From Couchioplanes azureus (GTDB lineage Bacteria; Actinomycetota; Actinomycetes; Mycobacteriales; Micromonosporaceae): a DNA stretch of 64,000 nucleotides. Location: the NCBI RefSeq assembly GCF_014648355.1, contig NZ_BMQY01000002.1, positions 310,001-374,000 of the forward strand. The letters are read 5' to 3'. The translations under genes and the position numbers were made by a program. Below, piece by piece: positions 7,350 through 16,232 of this stretch. Under the pieces are notes generated by a model. That model searched no databases, was not told where the DNA came from, and saw only the letters and a list, made by a program, of their open reading frames with translations. Every line of letters starts with the position of its first letter. The stretch's first letter is position 1.

Positions 7350-9683
7350 TCAGGTGAGATCCAGGCCGGCGCGGACGATGCTGTCGGTGTCGATGCCGTG
7401 GTGCTGGTAGACCGCGGCGAGCGCGCCGGACTGACCGAAGGTGCTCACGCCGAGGTGCCGGGCGCTCCGGCGGTGCACCCCGGCCAGGAAGGCGAGCGTG
7501 TGCGGGTGGCCGTCGAGCACCGTGAGCAGCGGCGCGGCCCGGTCGGCGGGGAACGCCGCGTCGAGGATCCAGGTGTCGGCGCTGCCCTGGCCGGCGCGGG
7601 CCTGCATGGCCGCGAACAGCAGGCCGGGGCTGGTCACGCAGACCACGTCGGCGGGCGTGCCCAGCGCGGCGAGCCGGTCGGCGGCGGCCAGCGCCTCCGG
7701 CAGCAGGGCCCCCATCGCGGCGATGGTCAGCGCCGGTGGCTGCGGGGCGCGGCGCAGCAGGTAGGCGCCGGCGACCACCTGACGGCGGCGGCGCTCCCGG
7801 GCGGCCGGGTCGGCGGGGACGTCGGCCAGGCCCTGGTCGACCGGGCGCGAGGACAGCCGCAGGTACGCGGAGCTGCCGCCGGGCTTGCCGAGGCGGGCGA
7901 GCGCGGCGAGCAGGGTCCACTCCAGGTCGACGGTGAACGCGGGCTCGTAGCTGACGCAGCCCGGCTGCTCGAGACCGATCGACGGCGTCTTGATGGACTG
8001 GTGCGCGCCCCCCTCGGCGGCGAGGGTGACGCCGGCCGGGGTGCCGACCAGGATCGACTGACCGCCGGCGTACATGCCGAACGACCAGGGTTCGAGGGCG
8101 CGCTCGACGAAGGGGTCGTAGACCACGCCGATGGGCAGCAGCGGCTGGCCCCAGCGGCTCCACGTGGCACCCAGCTCGCCGAGCAGCCCGACCAGGTTGC
8201 CTTCGGCGATGCCCAGCTCGATGTGCTGCCCGGTGGGGCGCTCGCGCCAGTGCAGGATGGTCTCGGGGTCGTCGTCGAACCAGTTGCGGCGGTTGTCGGT
8301 CGACCACACGCCGACCTTGTTGATCCAGCCGCCGAGGTTGGTGGAGGACGCCACGTCGGGTGCCGCGGTCACCACGCGGCGGGCCACGGCGGGGGCCTGG
8401 CGGGTCAGGTCGAGCAGGGCCCGGCCGAGCCCGGCCTGCGTCGACGAGGTGCCGGACGGGGTCCGGCCCAGGTCGGCGGGCACGTCCGGCGCGGGCTCCG
8501 CGGTCACCGGCGCGCGGTGCAGCCGGGCGGCGACCTCCGCGCAGAGCCGGCCGGGCGCCGAGTGCGGCGTGAAGCGGGCCCACGGCGCCTCCACCGACAT
8601 GCCGACCCGGGCGCCGAGCTCGCGCAGCTGCGCCTCGGTCAGCAGCGACGAGTGGTTCTGCGGGTGGCCCTCGGTGGCCAGCCCGTAGCCCTTCACGGTG
8701 TAGGCGAAGATGACCGTGGGGCGGCTGTCGTCGATCGCCGCCAGCGTGTCGCCCAGGGTGCGCAGGTCGTGGCCGCCGAGGTTGCGCAGCGCCGCCACGA
8801 GGGTGCCGTCGTCGAGCCCGTCGACCAGCTCCCGCAGTGCCGCCGCGTCGGCCCCCTCGCCGGGCAACCGCAGCCGCAACTGCTCCGGCGAGCACCGCAG
8901 CAGCCGCTGGAACTCGGCGTTGGACATGTCGTCCACCCGCCGGCGCAGCGCGTCACCGCCGGGCCGCTCGAAGATGGCGCTGAGCAGCCGGCCGTACTTG
9001 GCGGTCAGCACCTGCCAGCCGGCGGCCTCGAACATGGCCTGCAGCCGGGTCGCCGCGACGTGCGGCACGACCCGGTCCAGGGACTGGCGGTTCAGGTCGA
9101 CGATCCAGCAGACCTCGCCGAGCTCGCCCACCATCGGGTCGAGGATGGCCTCCCAGCACGCCCCCTCGTCCAGCTCGGCGTCGCCGACGAGCGAGTACTG
9201 CCGGCCGGCGCCGGTCGAGGCGCCGCAGGCGTTGACGTAGCGGCGGGCCAGCGCGCCCCAGATCGGGGCGGTGGCGCCGATGCCGACCGAGCCCGTGGAG
9301 TAGTCGACCGGGTCGGGGTCCTTGGACCGGCTCGGGTAGCTCTGCAGCCCGCCGAAGGAGCGCAGGGTGGTCAGGTAGCGCTCGTCCAGGCTGCCGAGCA
9401 GGTAGTTGATCGCGTGCAGCACCGGCGAGGCGTGCGGCTTCACCGAGACGCGGTCCTGCGCGGTGAGGTGGTCGAACCACAGCGCCGTCATGATCGTCGC
9501 CATCGACGCGCTCGACGCCTGGTGGCCGCCGACCTTGAGGCCGTCCGGGTTCGGCCGGACCCGGTTGGCGTGGTCGATCATCGCGGTGGCGAGCCAGAGC
9601 ACCCGCTGCTCCACCTCGCGCAGGACCGCCCAGCGGTCCTCGTCGCCCTCGATGCGCACAACGGCGGGATCGACCGCGGTCAC
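7350..9683 (-). CDS. AceE-type (homodimeric) 2-oxoacid dehydrogenase E1 / transketolase-like protein
   Basis: The 777-residue protein has the three-part architecture of homodimeric pyruvate dehydrogenase E1 and transketolase. The TPP/Mg2+ site is visible in the first third (GDAELDEGACWEAI, then DLNRQSLD), matching AceE. YTVKGYGLATEG matches the AceE helix after it. The middle pyrimidine-binding domain has HIELGIAEGNLVG, and a transketolase-type C-terminal domain follows. It would decarboxylate a 2-oxoacid and pass the acyl group to a lipoyl domain. GGAGGTGGAC precedes the GTG at 9683, 16 nt after the E2 gene. It is shorter than classical AceE (near 900). Finding it downstream of a complete heterodimeric E1 is unusual; its substrate may differ. 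Confidence 0.8.
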   Translation of the reverse strand: MTAVDPAVVRIEGDEDRWAVLREVEQRVLWLATAMIDHANRVRPNPDGLKVGGHQASSASMATIMTALWFDHLTAQDRVSVKPHASPVLHAINYLLGSLDERYLTTLRSFGGLQSYPSRSKDPDPVDYSTGSVGIGATAPIWGALARRYVNACGASTGAGRQYSLVGDAELDEGACWEAILDPMVGELGEVCWIVDLNRQSLDRVVPHVAATRLQAMFEAAGWQVLTAKYGRLLSAIFERPGGDALRRRVDDMSNAEFQRLLRCSPEQLRLRLPGEGADAAALRELVDGLDDGTLVAALRNLGGHDLRTLGDTLAAIDDSRPTVIFAYTVKGYGLATEGHPQNHSSLLTEAQLRELGARVGMSVEAPWARFTPHSAPGRLCAEVAARLHRAPVTAEPAPDVPADLGRTPSGTSSTQAGLGRALLDLTRQAPAVARRVVTAAPDVASSTNLGGWINKVGVWSTDNRRNWFDDDPETILHWRERPTGQHIELGIAEGNLVGLLGELGATWSRWGQPLLPIGVVYDPFVERALEPWSFGMYAGGQSILVGTPAGVTLAAEGGAHQSIKTPSIGLEQPGCVSYEPAFTVDLEWTLLAALARLGKPGGSSAYLRLSSRPVDQGLADVPADPAARERRRRQVVAGAYLLRRAPQPPALTIAAMGALLPEALAAADRLAALGTPADVVCVTSPGLLFAAMQARAGQGSADTWILDAAFPADRAAPLLTVLDGHPHTLAFLAGVHRRSARHLGVSTFGQSGALAAVYQHHGIDTDSIVRAGLDLT

Positions 9684-9699
9684 GTCCACCTCCACGAGC

Positions 9700-11118
9700 T
9701 CACAGATCGGCAAGCAGGGTCGCCGGCTTCTCCACACAGTCGGCGACATAGCGCAGGAACCCGCCCGCCGCGCCGCCGTCGCACACCCGGTGATCGAAGC
9801 TCAGCGACAGCTGCGTGACCTTTCGGACGGCGAGCTGCCCGTCGACGACCCAGGGCTTGTCGACGATACGGCCCACACCGAGGATGCCAGCCTCCGGGTG
9901 GTTGATGATCGCGTTCGAGCCGTCCACGCCGAAGACGCCGTAGTTGTTCAGCGTGAACGTACCGCCGGTCAGCGCGGCGGGCGGCAGCGTCCCGGCACGG
10001 GCCAGCCCGGCCAGCCGGCTCATCTCGGCGCCGAGCTGGGCGGCGCTCATCAGGTGCGCACCCTGCACCACCGGCACCATCAGGCCCCGGTCGGTCTGCG
10101 CGGCGAAGCCCAGGTTGACGTGCGGCAGCCGGAGGATCTCCCCGGCCGCCACGTCGACGGTCGAGTTCAGCTCGGGGAACCGCCGGAGACCCGCGACGCA
10201 GATCCGGGCGAGCAGGGCGAGCAGGCCGACGCCGCGGTCCGCGAGGGCGTTCTTCGCCTCGACGAGGCCGGTGGCGTCGACGTCGACCCAGGTGGTCGCG
10301 TCGGGGATCTCGCTGCGGCTGCGCGCCAGCTTGTCGGCGACCGCCCGCCGCACGCCCCGCAACGGGATGCGCTCGATGCCGGCCGCCGGTGCGCCGGCCG
10401 CGGAAACGGCGGAAGCGACGGGAGCGACGGGAGCGGCCGGAACGGTGGTGGCCGGAACGGTGGTGGCCGGAGCGGTGGTGGCCGGAGCGGTGGTGGCCGC
10501 GATGGCCTCCTCGACGTCGCGGCGCCGGATGACGCCGTGACCGCCGGGGACGACCGCGGTGAGGTCGACGCCGTGCTCGCGGGCCAGCTTGCGGACCAGC
10601 GGCGAGATGACCTTGGGCGCGGCCGGCTCACCGGACACCGGCGCGGCGGCCACGGAGGTCACGGCGGTCGCGGAGGCCTGGGTGGCCACACCGGCCGCGG
10701 ACGCTGCACCGGCGGTAGCGGTAGCGGCCGCGGTGGCCGCCGTCCGGCCCCGGCGGGCACGCCGCCGGGAGGCCGGGGCATGGCCGGTGCCGTACCCGAT
10801 CAGGACGTTGCCCGAGCCGGCCCGCTCCTCGGTGCGGTACTGCTCGGCCGGACCGGAGCCGCCGTCCGGCGCCGCCGCCGCGGCGACGGTGATCAGCGGC
10901 TCGCCCACGGCGAGGACCGAGCCGGCCTCGGCGTGCAGGATCGCGACCGTGCCCGCGAACGGCACGGGGACCTCGACCGCCGCCTTGGCCGTCTCCACCT
11001 CGACCACGACCTGGTCGACGGTCACCGTGTCGCCGACCGAGACCCGCCACTGGACGACCTCCGCCTCGGTCAGGCCCTCACCCAGGTCGGGCAGGCGGAA
11101 GACCTGGTCGGCGCTCAT
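9700..11118 (-). CDS. Dihydrolipoamide acyltransferase (E2) of a branched-chain 2-oxoacid dehydrogenase
   Basis: The 472-residue E2 has one N-terminal lipoyl domain with the lipoylated lysine at residue 45 (VETAKAAVEV). An Ala/Pro/Thr linker follows, then a peripheral-subunit-binding domain (ISPLVRKLAREHGVDL, then GVIRRRDVEEAI). The second Ala/Thr/Pro linker carries a 15-bp tandem repeat. The C-terminal acyltransferase domain has the active-site motif SFDHRVCDGG (His443, Asp447). It transfers acyl groups from E1 to CoA in the cytoplasmic complex. The ATG overlaps the E1-beta stop (ATGA), so the subunits are coupled. No E3 (lipoamide dehydrogenase) gene is in the operon; E3 is commonly shared and encoded elsewhere. 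Confidence 0.92.
   Translation of the reverse strand: MSADQVFRLPDLGEGLTEAEVVQWRVSVGDTVTVDQVVVEVETAKAAVEVPVPFAGTVAILHAEAGSVLAVGEPLITVAAAAAPDGGSGPAEQYRTEERAGSGNVLIGYGTGHAPASRRRARRGRTAATAAATATAGAASAAGVATQASATAVTSVAAAPVSGEPAAPKVISPLVRKLAREHGVDLTAVVPGGHGVIRRRDVEEAIAATTAPATTAPATTVPATTVPAAPVAPVASAVSAAGAPAAGIERIPLRGVRRAVADKLARSRSEIPDATTWVDVDATGLVEAKNALADRGVGLLALLARICVAGLRRFPELNSTVDVAAGEILRLPHVNLGFAAQTDRGLMVPVVQGAHLMSAAQLGAEMSRLAGLARAGTLPPAALTGGTFTLNNYGVFGVDGSNAIINHPEAGILGVGRIVDKPWVVDGQLAVRKVTQLSLSFDHRVCDGGAAGGFLRYVADCVEKPATLLADL
10436..10495. repeat. Four 15-bp tandem repeats in the E2 linker
   Basis: GCCGGAACGGTGGTG occurs twice (10436-10465), followed by two copies with one change (GCCGGAGCGGTGGTG, 10466-10495). 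The array encodes the flexible ATT(A/V)P linker of E2 and is likely to vary in copy number. Confidence 0.85.
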
Positions 11119-12146
11119 GCCGTGGTCCCGGTGTGGCGCAGGTCCGGCTCGTCGTCGAACTGGAGTCGGTCGACCGCGTCGAGGATGCGGTCGACGGTGG
11201 GCAGGTGCGCGTGCTCCAGCTTCGGCGGCGGGTACGGGATGTCGTACCCGGTCACCCGCAGCACCGGCGCGGCCAGCGAGTGGAAGCAGCGCTCCTGCAC
11301 CCGGGCGGCGATCTCCGCGGCGACGCCCGCGAAGCCCTGCGCCTCCTGGACGACGACGCAGCGGCCGGTGCGGCGTACCGAACGGACCACGGTCTCGTCG
11401 TCGAAGGGCACGATCGTGCGCAGGTCGACGACCTCCAGGCTGATCCCCTCGGCCGCGGCCGCCTCCGCCGCCTGCAGCGCGAGCGGCACGGTGGGGCCGT
11501 AGGCCACCAGGGTCGCGTCCGTGCCGGCGCGCCGGACGGCGGCCCGTCCCATCGGGCCGGCCGCGCGGGTGCCGAGGTCGACCTTCGCCTTGCTCCAGTA
11601 CAGCCGCTTGGGCTCCATGAAGACGACCGGGTCGGGGTCGGCGATCGCGTCGCGCAGCAGCCAGTACGCGTCCTCGACGGTGGCCGGCGTGACCACCTTC
11701 AGCCCCGGCGTGTGCGCGTAGTACGCCTCGCTGGAGTCGCAGTGGTGCTCGACCCCGCCGATGCCGCCGGCGAACGGCACCCGGATCACGATGGGCATGG
11801 TGAGCGCGCCCCTGGTCCGGTTGCGCATCTTCGCCACGTGCGAGGCGATCTGCTCGAACGCGGGGTAGGCGAACGCGTCGAACTGCATCTCGACGACGGG
11901 CCGCATGCCGCCCATGGCCAGGCCGACGGCGAGCCCGACGATGCCGGACTCGGCCAGCGGCGTGTCGAAGCAGCGGTCCTCGCCGAACTTGCGGGTGAGG
12001 CCGTCGGTGATCCGGAAGACGCCGCCCAGGGCGCCGACGTCCTCGCCGAAGACCAGCACGCTCTCGTCGTCACCGAGCGCGTCGCAGAGGGCGGCGTTCA
12101 GCGCCTGCGCCATGGTCAGCTCGGTGGGTGCGGTACCCGTGGTCAT
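11115..12146 (-). CDS. 2-oxoisovalerate/pyruvate dehydrogenase E1 beta subunit
   Basis: The 343-residue protein is a full-length E1 beta subunit of a heterotetrameric 2-oxoacid dehydrogenase. Family landmarks are VLVFGEDVGALGGVFRIT, FDTPLAESGIVGLAVGLAMGG, PFAGGIGGVEHHCDSSEAYY and the C-terminal GYDIPYPPPKLEHAHLP. The last is typical of branched-chain 2-oxoacid dehydrogenases. With E1 alpha it decarboxylates the 2-oxoacids of valine, leucine and isoleucine and so also feeds branched fatty-acid primers. It starts 1 nt after the E1-alpha stop and overlaps E2 by ATGA. Confidence 0.92.
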   Translation of the reverse strand: MTTGTAPTELTMAQALNAALCDALGDDESVLVFGEDVGALGGVFRITDGLTRKFGEDRCFDTPLAESGIVGLAVGLAMGGMRPVVEMQFDAFAYPAFEQIASHVAKMRNRTRGALTMPIVIRVPFAGGIGGVEHHCDSSEAYYAHTPGLKVVTPATVEDAYWLLRDAIADPDPVVFMEPKRLYWSKAKVDLGTRAAGPMGRAAVRRAGTDATLVAYGPTVPLALQAAEAAAAEGISLEVVDLRTIVPFDDETVVRSVRRTGRCVVVQEAQGFAGVAAEIAARVQERCFHSLAAPVLRVTGYDIPYPPPKLEHAHLPTVDRILDAVDRLQFDDEPDLRHTGTTA

Positions 12147-12147
12147 C

Positions 12148-13233
12148 TCATGCCTCCCCGGCGTCGAGCTCGGCGACGAGCTGCGCGCGCTGCTCCTCGA
12201 GCTGCGCGGTCGGCTCGGCGAAGACGTGGTCGAACAGAGTGCGCGGGTCGACCGCCACGTCCGCGTTCAGCTTGGTGCGCACCTCGGCGGCGAACGCCTC
12301 GGCCTCGGCCTCGGCGGTCCGCACCGCCTCGTCGTCGATCAGGCCGCGCCGGCGCAGGTACGTCTGCAGCCGGGCGAGCGGGTCGGCGGCGGCCCACCGG
12401 GTCACCTCGGCCTCGTCGCGGTAGCGGGTCGCGTCGTCGGCGTTGGTGTGCGCCTCCATCCGGTAGGTGTGCGCCTCCACGAGGTAGGGGCCGCGGCCGG
12501 ACCGGGCGTGCTCGACCGCGGTGCCGAGCACCGAGAGCACGGCGAGCAGGTCGTTGCCGTCGACCTGCTCGGAGGCGACGCCGTAGCCGACGCCCTTGTA
12601 GGCCAGGGCGGGTGCCGCGGTCTGCTGGGCCAGCGGCACGGAGATCGCGTACCCGTTGTTCTGGATGAAGAACACGACCGGCGCGCGCCGCACGGCGGCG
12701 AAGTTGAGCGCCTCGTGGAAGTCGCCCTCGCTGGTGCCGCCGTCGCCGATCAGCGCCAGCACCACGCCGTCCTCGCCCTTGCGGCGCAGCGCCTCGGCCA
12801 GGCCGACCGCGTGGATGGTCTGGGTGGCCAGCGGGGTGCACTGCGGCGCCACCTTGACGGCCGCCGGGTCGTAGCCGCAGTGCCAGTCGCCGCGCAGCAG
12901 GGTCAGCACCTCGGCCGGGTCGAGTCCCCGGGCGACCAGGGCGACGCTGTCGCGGTAGGTGGGGAACAGCCAGTCGTCGTCACGCAGCGCGAGGACGGCG
13001 GCGATCTGGCACGCCTCCTGGCCGCGGCTGGACGGGTACACGGCGAGCCGGCCCTGCTTGGTCAGCGCGGTGGCCTGGGTGTCGAAGCGCCGGCCCAGCA
13101 CCATCCGCCGGTGCGCCTCGACGAGCAGGTCGTCGCTCGGCCGGGCATACCCGGCGGGCGCGGGCGTCTCGGTGCCGTCGGCGGCGACGAAACGCACGGG
13201 TTCCGGGGAAGGCAGCAGGTCCTCAAGCCGCAT
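12148..13233 (-). CDS. 2-oxoisovalerate/pyruvate dehydrogenase E1 alpha subunit
   Basis: The 361-residue E1 alpha subunit carries the TPP-binding motif GDGGTSEGDFHEALNFAAV...NN in its second half. It also has family segments such as GRLAVYPSSRGQEACQIA, FPTYRDSVALVARG and YRMEAHTNADDATRYR. It is first in a four-gene operon with E1 beta, E2 and an AceE-like E1. It is divergent from an Lrp/AsnC regulator, the usual partner of bkd operons. The promoter candidate on the minus strand is TTGACC, a 17-bp spacer and CACGCT, with a 13-bp palindrome over the -10. AGAGAGAGCGAG lies before the ATG. Confidence 0.92.
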   Translation of the reverse strand: MRLEDLLPSPEPVRFVAADGTETPAPAGYARPSDDLLVEAHRRMVLGRRFDTQATALTKQGRLAVYPSSRGQEACQIAAVLALRDDDWLFPTYRDSVALVARGLDPAEVLTLLRGDWHCGYDPAAVKVAPQCTPLATQTIHAVGLAEALRRKGEDGVVLALIGDGGTSEGDFHEALNFAAVRRAPVVFFIQNNGYAISVPLAQQTAAPALAYKGVGYGVASEQVDGNDLLAVLSVLGTAVEHARSGRGPYLVEAHTYRMEAHTNADDATRYRDEAEVTRWAAADPLARLQTYLRRRGLIDDEAVRTAEAEAEAFAAEVRTKLNADVAVDPRTLFDHVFAEPTAQLEEQRAQLVAELDAGEA

Positions 13234-13258
13234 GGCGACGCTCGCTCTCTCTGGACGC

Positions 13259-13298
13259 CTGATCGCATCAGCGTGGGTTCGCGGCGATGTACGGTCAA
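13259..13298 (-). promoter_or_regulatory. Promoter of the 2-oxoacid dehydrogenase operon with palindromic operator
   Basis: On the minus strand, TTGACC (13293-13298) and CACGCT (13270-13275) are separated by 17 bp. The perfect palindrome CTGATCGCATCAG (13259-13271) overlaps the -10 edge and is a plausible Lrp/AsnC operator. Confidence 0.5.
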
Positions 13299-13352
13299 GG
13301 GCGCCGGATGATCGCAGACGAATGGCCGATCATGAAGGGAAGTGGCGTCACA

Positions 13353-13859
13353 ATGTCCTCGGAGAGGCCGCCGACCGACGGCGCGGCTGGACGTTCTGCC
13401 GGGCCGCTCGATCCGACCGACCGGGTCCTGCTGGCGGAGCTGAAGCGCGACGGGCGCATCTCCATTCGGGCGCTGGCGGAACGCGCCCACATCTCCCGGT
13501 CGAACGCGTACACGCGGGTGGCCCGGATGGTCGACGACGGCACGATCCGCGGCTTCACCGCCGAGCTCGACCCGCACAGCATCGGGCTGGGCACGACCGC
13601 GTACGTCGCGATCACCATCGACCAGACCGCCTGGCGCCAGATCGCCGCCGGGATCAGCGACATCCCGTACGTGGAGCACTTCGCCCTGATCGGCGGCGAC
13701 AACGACGTGCTCGCGCTGGTCCGGGCGCCGGACAACACCGCGCTGCGGGACGTCGTGCTGGACCGCATCCAGGACATCCCCGGCGTGCGCACCACGCGGA
13801 CCTGGCTGGTGTTCGAGGAACGCACCGGGCGGGGAGTGCCCTACGACGCCGAGGCCTGA
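13353..13859 (+). CDS. Lrp/AsnC family regulator, probable regulator of the bkd-type operon
   Basis: The 168-residue protein has an N-terminal AsnC helix-turn-helix (DPTDRVLLAELKRDGRISIRALAERAHISRSNAYTRV, about residues 21-57). The C-terminal RAM/ligand-binding domain includes GLGTTAYVAITI, VEHFALIGGDNDVLALVRAPD and IPGVRTTRTWLVFEE. Lrp-type proteins form octamers and respond to amino acids. Its divergent position next to the 2-oxoacid dehydrogenase operon suggests control by branched-chain amino acids or 2-oxoacids. The ATG at 13353 is preceded by AAGGGAAG at long spacing. An ATG at 13332 lacks any site. Confidence 0.88.
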   Translation: MSSERPPTDGAAGRSAGPLDPTDRVLLAELKRDGRISIRALAERAHISRSNAYTRVARMVDDGTIRGFTAELDPHSIGLGTTAYVAITIDQTAWRQIAAGISDIPYVEHFALIGGDNDVLALVRAPDNTALRDVVLDRIQDIPGVRTTRTWLVFEERTGRGVPYDAEA

Positions 13860-13887
13860 CCGCGGCACTGTGGTGGCGCTCACACAC

Positions 13888-13904
13888 CGTGAAAATCGTT
13901 CACG
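13888..13904. promoter_or_regulatory. Inverted repeat CGTGAA-N5-TTCACG upstream of the kinase gene
   Basis: A perfect 6-bp inverted repeat with a 5-bp spacer lies in the 224-nt gap between the Lrp gene and the kinase gene. A TACGAT -10-like box at 13948-13953 lies further downstream. The repeat could be an operator for the kinase promoter; the cognate regulator is unknown. Nothing else is evident in this gap. Confidence 0.35.
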
Positions 13905-14083
13905 ATCGTTACCATCACCGGGCGGTGCACCACTTCCCCAGGTCGGGTACGATGTCGGCCATTCACACGAGGCAATCGGCACCGTGATCGATCCGGCGAC
14001 GCCGGGGCGAGCCGGCGCCGATCTGCACGGTGAGTAGTGGCGTGATGCCACGGTCGAGCGCAAGGTCCGGGGGAGGGATCACG

Positions 14084-15676
14084 GTGCGATCACTCGCGGG
14101 CCGCTATCGCGTGGAAGAGGCCGTCGGGCGGGGCGGCAGCGCGGTCGTGCACCGCGGCTGGGACCGCACGCTCAAGCGCCCTGTGGCGATCAAGCTCTTC
14201 TCGCCGTACCGGTACGGCACCGAGGAGCCCGCCGTCGACGTGCTGCGGGAGGCGCGCGCCGCGGCCGGGCTCAGCCACCCTAACGTCGCCCGGGTCTACG
14301 ACTACGGCGAGGCGATCGAGGGCGAGGAGCGGCACCCGTACCTCATCATGGAGTTCCTCGAGGGCGACACCCTCGCCGACGAGCTGGCCCGCACCGGCGC
14401 GCTGGAGTGGCAGCGGGCCGTCGCGATCTGCGCGGACACCGCCGCGGCCCTGGCCGCCGCGCACGCGCGCAACCTGGTGCACCGCGACGTCAAGCCGCGC
14501 AACGTCATGCTCACCCCGGGCGGCGTCAAGGTCCTCGACTTCGGCATCGCCGCCTTCGCCGGGCAGAACAGCTTCGACACCCACGGGCGGCTCTGGGGCA
14601 CCCCGGCGACCCTCGCGCCGGAACAGCTGCGCGGCGAGCCGACCTATCCCGCCGCGGACGTGTACGCGCTCGGCCTGCTGCTGTTCGAATGCCTCACCGG
14701 TTCGCGCGCGTGGCCCGGCACCACCGTCGGCGAGATCCTGGCCGCCCGCCACGGGGGCCGGACGCCGCGCCTGCCGCGCATCGCCGGACTCCCCCGCGAG
14801 ATCATCCGCCTCTACGACGACTGCACCGCCGAGGAGGCCGACCGGCGCCCGTCGGCCGCTTCCGCGGTCGAGGTCCTCCGCCGGGCCATCGGCAGGCTGC
14901 CGGCCGTGCGTCCGGCCGTCGCCAGAGTCACGGCCGCCACCACGGCCGGCGGCGTTGCGGCCCTCACCGCCGTCGGCACCGCCGCGCTCGATGGCGTCCC
15001 GGCCGGCAGCGCTGCCGTCGCCACGGCCGCCGGCCGCGGTCCGGCCCTGGCCGCCCTCGGCCGCGTTCCGGCCCTCACCGCCATCGGCAACGTTCCGGGC
15101 GCCGTCGTCGGCGGCGTCCGGGCCATCGGCCGGACCCGGTCGCGGCGCCGCGTCGCCGCCACCGCGTCCATGGCCGTCGCCGCGGCGATCGTCAGCATCC
15201 TCGGCCTCCAGATCGCCAACGGCGGCGCGGCGCCGCACGGCCGGCAGGCGGAGGCCGCCGCCGACGGTGCGGCCGGCGCCGCCGGCATGACCCCGACGCC
15301 GCAGGTCATGCCGCGCCCCACCGCGAGCGCGCCGCCGCGGGACCTGCCCGCGGAGGCGGACCACCCGGTCCGCAAGCCGCCGGGGGACATCATCCGCGAG
15401 GTCGTGGCGCCGCCGGCCGCCACCGTGACCTGGTCCCGGCCGGCGACGTGGCCGACCACCACGATGCCGACGGCCGAGCCCACGGCGACCCAGCACACCC
15501 CGACCACGCCGCCGCCGGCCACGACGGAACCGACGACGCCGCCGACGGTGGACCCGACCACCCCGCCACCCACCGAGACCACGACGATCCCGCAGCCGTC
15601 CACCGAGACCACCACCCCACCGCCGGCGACCACGGAGCCCACGCCGGAGATGGTGCTCGCCGAGACGACCCCGTGA
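14084..15676 (+). CDS. Transmembrane serine/threonine protein kinase (PknB-type catalytic domain)
   Basis: The 530-residue protein has a complete Hanks-type kinase domain at residues about 8-270. The P-loop GRGGSAVV, ATP-anchoring Lys37, catalytic HRDVKPRN (Asp135), DFG at 152-154 and the APEQLRGE activation-segment end are all present. An Ala-rich juxtamembrane segment precedes one membrane helix at about 358-380. An extracellular tail rich in Thr, Pro and Glu follows, with no PASTA or other recognisable sensor domain. It would phosphorylate cytoplasmic targets in response to a surface or wall signal. The GTG at 14084 is preceded by GGGGGAGGG; the frame also has starts at 14030 and 14045, but without good sites. 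Confidence 0.9.
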   Translation: MRSLAGRYRVEEAVGRGGSAVVHRGWDRTLKRPVAIKLFSPYRYGTEEPAVDVLREARAAAGLSHPNVARVYDYGEAIEGEERHPYLIMEFLEGDTLADELARTGALEWQRAVAICADTAAALAAAHARNLVHRDVKPRNVMLTPGGVKVLDFGIAAFAGQNSFDTHGRLWGTPATLAPEQLRGEPTYPAADVYALGLLLFECLTGSRAWPGTTVGEILAARHGGRTPRLPRIAGLPREIIRLYDDCTAEEADRRPSAASAVEVLRRAIGRLPAVRPAVARVTAATTAGGVAALTAVGTAALDGVPAGSAAVATAAGRGPALAALGRVPALTAIGNVPGAVVGGVRAIGRTRSRRRVAATASMAVAAAIVSILGLQIANGGAAPHGRQAEAAADGAAGAAGMTPTPQVMPRPTASAPPRDLPAEADHPVRKPPGDIIREVVAPPAATVTWSRPATWPTTTMPTAEPTATQHTPTTPPPATTEPTTPPTVDPTTPPPTETTTIPQPSTETTTPPPATTEPTPEMVLAETTP

Positions 15677-15742
15677 CCCGCGCCGGCTGACCACCGGCCG
15701 AACCCGGTTGCGCCGCTCGCCCGCGGGCGGCACCGTACGGAG

Positions 15743-16207
15743 ATGCCCGACCACCCCGTACGGGAGATGACCCCGGCCGAGACGGCCACCGTCGCCGAGC
15801 TGCTGGACGCCTTCAACCGCGAGTTCGACACCCCCACGCCGGGTCCCGCCGTCCTCGCCCGGCGCCTGCCGGGCCTGCTCGCCGACGGCCGGCTCGCGGT
15901 CCTGCTCACCGGGGAACCGGCCGCCGGCGTGGCGGTCCTGTCCCTGCGCCCCAACGTCTGGAGCGACGGCCCGGTGGTGCTGCTCGACGAGCTGTACGTG
16001 CGACCCGAGCTCCGCAACCGCCGCTACGGGCATGCCCTGCTGGAGGCCGCCTGCCGGCTGGCCCGCGAGCGCGGCGCGGAGACCATCGAGATCAACGTCG
16101 ACGGCGACGACACGGACGCCCGGCGCTTCTACGAGGCGCACGGCTTCACCTACACCGAGCCCGGCGCCGGCGAGCCGATGTACTTCTACTACCGCGACCT
16201 CGGCTGA
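15743..16207 (+). CDS. GNAT family N-acetyltransferase
   Basis: This 154-residue single GNAT domain has the acetyl-CoA-binding motif A region LLDELYVRPELRNRRYGHALLEAACRLARERGA. Motif B is ARRFYEAHGFTYTEPG near the C-terminus. It acetylates an amine on an unidentified substrate. It follows the kinase gene by 66 nt in the same direction and converges on the LysR gene. GGAG directly abuts the ATG, so translation may not depend on a normal Shine-Dalgarno. Confidence 0.87.
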   Translation: MPDHPVREMTPAETATVAELLDAFNREFDTPTPGPAVLARRLPGLLADGRLAVLLTGEPAAGVAVLSLRPNVWSDGPVVLLDELYVRPELRNRRYGHALLEAACRLARERGAETIEINVDGDDTDARRFYEAHGFTYTEPGAGEPMYFYYRDLG

Positions 16208-16232
16208 GCAGCCGGAGGCCGCCGGCCGGCGC

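Noticed and set aside
10436..10495. Tandem repeats as a possible CRISPR or mobile signal
   Set aside because: Contiguous 15-bp units in frame inside the E2 linker, with no spacers.
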